This document shows positions 59,802 through 64,000 of a stretch of DNA of 64,000 nucleotides, one piece after another; the first letter of the stretch is position 1, and every line of letters begins with the position of its first letter. This DNA is from Saccharothrix sp. NRRL B-16314 (lineage in GTDB: Bacteria > Actinomycetota > Actinomycetes > Mycobacteriales > Pseudonocardiaceae), in the NCBI RefSeq assembly GCF_000716595.1, contig NZ_JNXC01000025.1:1-64000 (forward strand). Reading direction: 5' to 3'. The notes beneath the pieces are model-generated. The model worked only from the letters and a program-made list of their open reading frames with translations. It was not told the origin of the DNA and did no database searches. A program made the position numbers and the translations under genes.

Positions 59802-60536
59802 CTAGACGATCGTGTACCCGCCGTCGGCCAGCAGGAGTGCACCCGTGACGTAGCTGGACCGCGGCGAGGCGAGGAAGAGGATCACCTCGGCGATCTCCCT
59901 CGGCTCGCTCATGCGCCGCAGTGCCGTGGTGGTGGCGGCGTTGTCGTGGACCGCGTCCCCGAACAGGTTCATCACGGTCTCGGTGGTCACCCCACCCGGC
60001 GCGACGGAGTTGACCCGCACGCCGCTCATGCCGAACTCCACGGCCCAGTTGCGGGTCAGGGACTCCAGGGCGGCTTTCGTCGCGCCGTAGGCGGCGGCGT
60101 TGTAGACCGGTGTAACGGCGGCGACGGTCGAGACGTTCACGATCGCGCCTGCGCCCTTGGCCACCATGGCGGGCGCCAACGCCGCGGTGAGGTGGAACGG
60201 CGCGAGGACGTTGACCGCGAGTAACTCCTCGAAGCCCTCGCGGGTCTGCTCGGCGGTCGACGCGAACGGGTAGATGCCCGCGTTGTTCACCAGCACGTCC
60301 ACCTCGCCCGCCGCCGAGACGAGCTCCCGCACGCCCTCCGCGGTGGACAGGTCAGCTCGGACGAACCGCGCGGTCCCGCCGTCCGCCTCGATCTCGGCGA
60401 CGACGTCCGCGCCGCGCACGGCGTCCCGGCCGTGGACGATCACACTCGCGCCCTCGCGGGCGAACACCTTCGCGGTCTCGTGGCCGATCCCGGCGGTAGC
60501 GCCGGTGACGAGCGCGACCTGGTTGCGCAGTTCCAC
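59802..60536 (-). CDS. SDR family oxidoreductase
   Basis: This 244-residue classical short-chain dehydrogenase has the cofactor motif VTGATAGIGHETAK at 9-22 and VDVLVNNAGIYPF (NNAG) near 79-91. The catalytic Ser is in IVNVSTVAAV near 132-141, and the Tyr-Lys pair is in AAYGATKAALESL near 147-159. Arg near position 37 (VHGRDA) suggests NADP preference. The substrate is unknown. The stop is at 59802; it is probably monocistronic. Confidence 0.9.
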   Translation of the reverse strand: MELRNQVALVTGATAGIGHETAKVFAREGASVIVHGRDAVRGADVVAEIEADGGTARFVRADLSTAEGVRELVSAAGEVDVLVNNAGIYPFASTAEQTREGFEELLAVNVLAPFHLTAALAPAMVAKGAGAIVNVSTVAAVTPVYNAAAYGATKAALESLTRNWAVEFGMSGVRVNSVAPGGVTTETVMNLFGDAVHDNAATTTALRRMSEPREIAEVILFLASPRSSYVTGALLLADGGYTIV

Positions 60537-61084
60537 GGGTGTGCTCCCTCGCAGTTCGATGAAAGGCGAACAACGTATGCCGCACCGAGCCCTGTTCTCA
60601 AGCCCCGCGACGGATCAGCGTGTTGAGTTCCAGGACTCCGTACCGGGGCGTTGAACTGTGGTGATCGCGCACGATGAGCCGTCGAGGCATGCTCGCCAGG
60701 CGTGGCGCTCCGACCGCTGAACTGCCAGGTCTGGGAGTTTCTTGCCTATGCCTCCGACCGCAGTCAGGCGTTGTGGTTGCGGACCGGGCCGCGGGCCGGT
60801 CTGTCACCGCCCCAGGGCACGTTCCGGTCCATGAAGCAGAACCGGCTGCCCGAGACGGTCCCTCCACCGGCTGCGGCCCGCGCCGGGCGCCGTTCCGGGT
60901 CGTTGCGGGGCTCAAGATCGACGAGCAGGAGGTCCGAATCCCGGGGCGGGTCCGGTGGTCGACGGGAACAGCCGCGTGCTGCCAGGCATGGTGCGACACC
61001 CCTCAGCCGGCCTCCGGGCCGCTTCGCGACTGGCGGGGCTGACCCGGGAATCGCTGTTCGGCGTCCCGCGCAGCCGTGGCGTGG
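60537..61084. other. Intergenic, nothing recognised
   Basis: About 550 bases with overlapping open frames on both strands, all of Arg/Pro-rich composition without a recognisable domain. A decayed gene is possible but unsupported. Confidence 0.4.
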
Positions 61085-62116
61085 TCATCCGTCAAGGAAG
61101 CGAACCAGCTCCGCCGTGACGAACCGGGGGTTCTCTTCCATGAGCCAGTGCCCGGCGTGTGGCACGTCCACCGCACGCACGATGTTGGTCATGCGAGAAA
61201 CCACTGTGGACCGGATCGCGTCGAGTTGCCCCTGGGCGGCCATGAGCAGGGTCGGGACACGTGCCGGTGCCGCTGCCACGGTGTCGTGGACGTCCTTGTC
61301 GAGGGCGCGGTAGAGCTCGAAGCCTCCCGACAGGACCGCAGGCCGACTGTAGGTCCGTGTGTACTCGTCGATCTCGGTGTCGGTGAACGGGGACCGATCC
61401 GAGGTGCCGCCGAACGCCGTTCCGCCGAACGAGACCTGGGGGTAGAACAGTGCCAGGTACTCGCGGACATCGTCGCCCACGACCGCCTCGGGAACCTGTC
61501 GCTGGGAGTGGAAGGCGATGTGCCAGCTCAGTGTTCGGTACGTGGCCGCGTCGACCGCGGGCCCGGGTAGCGGCAGGTCGAGGTAGCCGAGGCGAGCTGT
61601 ATCCCCAGGGAACTGGCTGGCGTACTGAAACGCCACCGCAGCACCGAAGTCGTGTCCAACGACGGCGGCGTCCCGCACCTTGAGTCGGTCGACGATGAGG
61701 GTGTGCAGGTACCGCGCCAGGGTGGCTTTGTCGTAGCCGGTCGGTGAACCGGTGCTGTCGCCCAATCCGGGAAGGTCGACCGCGTAGACAGTGTGGTGTT
61801 CGGCGAGTGCCGGCATGATCGGCCACCAGCCGTACCAGGTCTGGGGCCAGCCGTGGATCAGTACCACCGGTGTGCCGCTGCCGCCGGTCACGTAGTGCAT
61901 GCGGACGCCGTCGACATCGGCGAACTCGTGCCGGAAGGTGCCCTGGAACGCCGGGTCGTCCTGGGTGGCGACGGCGTAGGGCGCGACGTCGCCGGCGGTC
62001 GGTGCGGAGCACGCCGCCGCAGCGCCGATCGTGAGCATGAGGGTGAGCGCGAGGGTCGCCGCCGTGCGCGCGGATCGGTGGAAGCGACGTGCCGAAGACC
62101 GGGTTGCGGTGATCAT
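61085..62116 (-). CDS. Exported epoxide-hydrolase-like alpha/beta hydrolase (lipoprotein)
   Basis: This 343-residue hydrolase has a signal peptide with lipobox IGAAAACSA (Cys near residue 36). The core is typical of epoxide hydrolases and haloalkane dehalogenases: VVLIHGWPQTWYGWWPIMPA (oxyanion HGWP), nucleophile Asp in AAVVGHDFGAAVAFQYAS near 155-172, and His in VDVPHAGHWLMEENP near the end. Asp as nucleophile, not Ser, separates it from esterases. The N-terminal ATG at 62116 was chosen for the complete signal peptide. It is followed in the same direction, upstream, by DinB and methyltransferase genes. Confidence 0.87.
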   Translation of the reverse strand: MITATRSSARRFHRSARTAATLALTLMLTIGAAAACSAPTAGDVAPYAVATQDDPAFQGTFRHEFADVDGVRMHYVTGGSGTPVVLIHGWPQTWYGWWPIMPALAEHHTVYAVDLPGLGDSTGSPTGYDKATLARYLHTLIVDRLKVRDAAVVGHDFGAAVAFQYASQFPGDTARLGYLDLPLPGPAVDAATYRTLSWHIAFHSQRQVPEAVVGDDVREYLALFYPQVSFGGTAFGGTSDRSPFTDTEIDEYTRTYSRPAVLSGGFELYRALDKDVHDTVAAAPARVPTLLMAAQGQLDAIRSTVVSRMTNIVRAVDVPHAGHWLMEENPRFVTAELVRFLDG

Positions 62117-62147
62117 GTGTTCCTGTCCTGCGGAGGAGCTGGTGGGG

Positions 62148-62639
62148 TCAGCGGCCGGTAGCACCGTCTACCAGCTCACGGAGGATGTCAGCGTGGCCCG
62201 CGTGCCGGCCGGTCTCCTCGATCGTGTGGGCCAGCGCCCAGCGGACGCTGGGAGCGGGACGCCCCGGCTGCGGTCGAGGGACCGGCGCGGCGAGATCGGT
62301 GCAGCCGTCGAGCACCTCGTTGGCACGTTCGACGGTCTCCCGGTAGCGGGCCACCACGTCGGCGACGCTGTCCGCCGGTGCGGCTTGGAACGTCGCCTGC
62401 CAGTCGGTGACCTCGTCACCGAGGAAGATCGCGCGCTCGACGAAGGTCAGATGGTTCAGCAGGCCGAGCAAGTTGGTGCCGGACGGCACCGCGGCCGTCC
62501 GGACCCGCGGTTCAGGTGCGCCGTCGACCTTCACGGCGATCGACGCGCGGAGGTAGTCGAGGAATGCGCGCAGGACCTCGGTCTCGCTGCTGCCGGTCTT
62601 GGGCGGCGGAGTGTCACGGCGGTGTGTTCTCGTGGGCAT
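62148..62639 (-). CDS. DinB/DUF664 family protein
   Basis: This 163-residue four-helix protein of the DinB superfamily has LLGLLNHLTFVERAIFLGDE near 60-79 and the metal-site helix ALAHTIEETGRHAGHADILR near 135-154. Three His at the usual places should bind a divalent metal. The family includes mycothiol-dependent transferases of actinobacteria, so a thiol-transfer or detoxification role is possible. ATG 62639 has GGAG 6 nt upstream. A 40-nt gap separates it from the methyltransferase, so the three minus-strand genes may form an operon. Confidence 0.85.
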   Translation of the reverse strand: MPTRTHRRDTPPPKTGSSETEVLRAFLDYLRASIAVKVDGAPEPRVRTAAVPSGTNLLGLLNHLTFVERAIFLGDEVTDWQATFQAAPADSVADVVARYRETVERANEVLDGCTDLAAPVPRPQPGRPAPSVRWALAHTIEETGRHAGHADILRELVDGATGR

Positions 62640-62679
62640 GGCGGTCTCCCTCATGTGCTCGGGCGGCCCTGACCGCCGC

Positions 62680-63306
62680 TCAGGCGGTGCGGTGGACGAC
62701 CAGGACGTGGTCGGTGACCTCGGCGGTCTGCCCGCCTGGTCCGGTCGCGATCCTGCGGGGCGTGTCGGCCCGCTCGACCGCCCACGTCGCCGCGTCCAAG
62801 GCGATGCCCGCGGCGATCTCCCGGGGGCTCGGGTACCGGATGTCGGGATCTTGGTTCCACGACCACGGCGCGGTCGAGCCGTGGTCGACGACCAGCAGCC
62901 GCCCGCCTGGGCGCAAAGCGTGCGCGGCTGACCGCAGGAGGGTCACTCTGTCCAGGTCAAACGGAGTGTGGAGGTAGTGGGCGCAGATCAGGTCGAATTC
63001 GCCGAATGGGAACGACGTGTGCAGGTCGTGACGCACCGCGGCGACCCGGTCGCCGAGGCCGCGGACGCGGGCGAGGGCCGCGAGCCGCTCGACCGCCACT
63101 GCCGAGATGTCGACGGCCGTGACCTGCCACCCTTGGCCCGCGAGCCACAGCGCGTCGCCACCGTCGCCGCATCCGAGATCCAGGGCATCGCCGAGTGGCA
63201 GACCGGCGACCGTCTCGGTGAGCCGGGCATTCGGTCGCGGGCCGGTGGCTGCCGGTCGAGACACATGCACTTCGTCCCAGAACGTGACCGCGTCAGCAGC
63301 GCTCAT
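62680..63306 (-). CDS. Class I SAM-dependent methyltransferase
   Basis: This 208-residue methyltransferase has motif I ALDLGCGDGGDALWLA near 40-55, motif II VTAVDISAVAVERLA, and later motifs FDLICAHYLHTP and ALRPGGRLLVVDHG. The sequence resembles the thiopurine/tellurite-resistance-like subgroup, but the substrate is not evident. ATG 63306 has AAAGGAG 5 nt upstream. It is divergent from an XRE-cupin regulator with a palindromic operator in the intergenic space, so that protein may control it. Confidence 0.88.
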   Translation of the reverse strand: MSAADAVTFWDEVHVSRPAATGPRPNARLTETVAGLPLGDALDLGCGDGGDALWLAGQGWQVTAVDISAVAVERLAALARVRGLGDRVAAVRHDLHTSFPFGEFDLICAHYLHTPFDLDRVTLLRSAAHALRPGGRLLVVDHGSTAPWSWNQDPDIRYPSPREIAAGIALDAATWAVERADTPRRIATGPGGQTAEVTDHVLVVHRTA

Positions 63307-63365
63307 CAGGACTCCTTTCGCCTGTATGCGCCGAGTCTCACAGGCGCGCACCGAGCCGGCACGGA

Positions 63366-63386
63366 ATCTTGCGGTTCCGGCAAGAT
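63366..63386. promoter_or_regulatory. Palindromic operator for XRE-cupin regulator
   Basis: ATCTTGC (63366-63372) and GCAAGAT (63380-63386) are exact inverted arms around GGTTCCG, 7 nt before the regulator ATG and 60 nt before the divergent methyltransferase. The position suits autoregulation and control of the methyltransferase. Confidence 0.65.
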
Positions 63387-63392
63387 GGTCTG

Positions 63393-63998
63393 ATGAACCG
63401 GGAAACAGACGAGGTGCTCGACGGGGTGGGGCCGCGACTTCGCGCGCTTCGTCGTCACCGCGGCATCACCCTCGCCGACCTCGCGACGACGACCGGCGTG
63501 TCGGAGAGCACCCTGTCCCGCCTGGAAAGCGGTCAGCGCCGCGCGACCCTGGACCTTCTGCTGCCCTTGGCCCGCACCTACAACGTTCCGCTGGACGACC
63601 TCGTCGGCGCCCCGCGCACCGGCGACCCCCGCATCCACCTCACGCCGATCCGCCGGTTCGGGATGACCTTCGTACCCCTGTCCCGGCGGCCGGGAGGGGT
63701 ACAGGCGTTCAAAATGATCATCCCCGCACAGCCCGAACCGCCCGAACCGACCCCGCAGACCCACGATGGCTTCGAGTGGCTGTACGTGCTCAACGGACAC
63801 CTGCGGCTGGTCCTCGGCGAGCGCGACCTGACACTGCCACCCGGTGAGGCAGCCGAGTTCGACACGTCCTCGCCGCACTGGCTGGGCAGCGCCGACGGCT
63901 GCGCGGTCGAGCTACTCATTCTGTTTGACCCGCAAGGGATGCGCACACACATTCACACCGACCCCCACCGAGCGTCTCACGGCGGAAGTCAGCGGTGA
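63393..63998 (+). CDS. XRE family regulator with C-terminal cupin
   Basis: This 201-residue protein has an N-terminal XRE helix-turn-helix (about 14-70; ITLADLATTTGVSESTLSRL then ESGQRRATLDLLLPLA). The C-terminal cupin (about 105-190; DGFEWLYVLNGHLRLVLGE and LPPGEAAEFDTSSPHWLG) probably senses a small molecule. The gene ends 3 bases before the window end and is complete. ATG 63393 is used; a TTG 24 nt upstream is in frame but lies in the operator. Confidence 0.9.
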   Translation: MNRETDEVLDGVGPRLRALRRHRGITLADLATTTGVSESTLSRLESGQRRATLDLLLPLARTYNVPLDDLVGAPRTGDPRIHLTPIRRFGMTFVPLSRRPGGVQAFKMIIPAQPEPPEPTPQTHDGFEWLYVLNGHLRLVLGERDLTLPPGEAAEFDTSSPHWLGSADGCAVELLILFDPQGMRTHIHTDPHRASHGGSQR

Positions 63999-64000
63999 GC

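Overview
This window is high-GC, tightly packed DNA with many GTG/TTG starts and overlapping start/stop codons. It looks like the chromosome of a filamentous actinomycete, most plausibly Pseudonocardiaceae (Saccharothrix/Lentzea/Actinosynnema-like). That placement is inferred from gene content and style; there is no rRNA gene or other phylogenetic marker. No tRNA or rRNA gene was recognised.

Layout. 0.1-6 kb: a small helix-hairpin-helix-like protein, two sodium/proton antiporters (CPA1 type and NhaA), and a flavin monooxygenase co-transcribed with its TetR regulator behind a double palindromic operator. 6.2-7.0 kb: a two-spacer orphan type I-E-like CRISPR array, a small secreted DUF6289-like protein and transposase scraps. 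7.3-15.0 kb: a four-gene minus-strand operon encoding a CARF-HEPN RNase, a large Upf1/COG1112-like helicase, an unknown winged-helix protein and a two-HKD PLD-family nuclease. This is a strong candidate for an undescribed defence system that looks like a Mokosh-type helicase/PLD pair joined to a cyclic-oligonucleotide-sensing RNase. 15.3-17.0 kb: decayed IS3 and serine recombinase genes. 17-23.4 kb: an AfsR-like NB-ARC/TPR regulator, then an effector-associated small gene, a caspase-MinD-like ATPase-membrane fusion and a six-TM partner (a conflict-system architecture).

23.8-29.3 kb: a stress/low-oxygen style block with a KhtT/KhtU-type potassium/proton antiporter pair, flavodoxin, Zn alcohol dehydrogenase and decayed universal-stress, CBS and pyruvate-formate-lyase genes. 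31.0-47.7 kb: a biosynthetic gene cluster in two tight minus-strand operons with divergent regulators. It holds an amino-acid N-hydroxylase, a MetRS-like protein, a D-amino-acid-oxidase-family flavoenzyme and a stand-alone cupin. These are the parts of the known hydrazinoacetate (N-N bond) cassette, but with the cupin and MetRS-like units encoded separately. Two ATP-grasp ligases, an acyl-CoA-dehydrogenase-like flavoenzyme, a KMO-like monooxygenase, a berberine-bridge-type oxidase and an MFS exporter complete it. There is no NRPS or PKS, so the product is predicted to be a small ATP-grasp-assembled hydrazine-derived pseudopeptide.

47.8-54.3 kb is a patchwork of IS remnants between small secreted or membrane proteins. 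54.9-64 kb carries ordinary accessory genes: a secreted GH27 alpha-galactosidase with a ricin-type domain behind a LacI-type operator, secreted hydrolases, an HPF-like protein, an SDR, a DinB protein, and a methyltransferase divergent from an XRE-cupin regulator.
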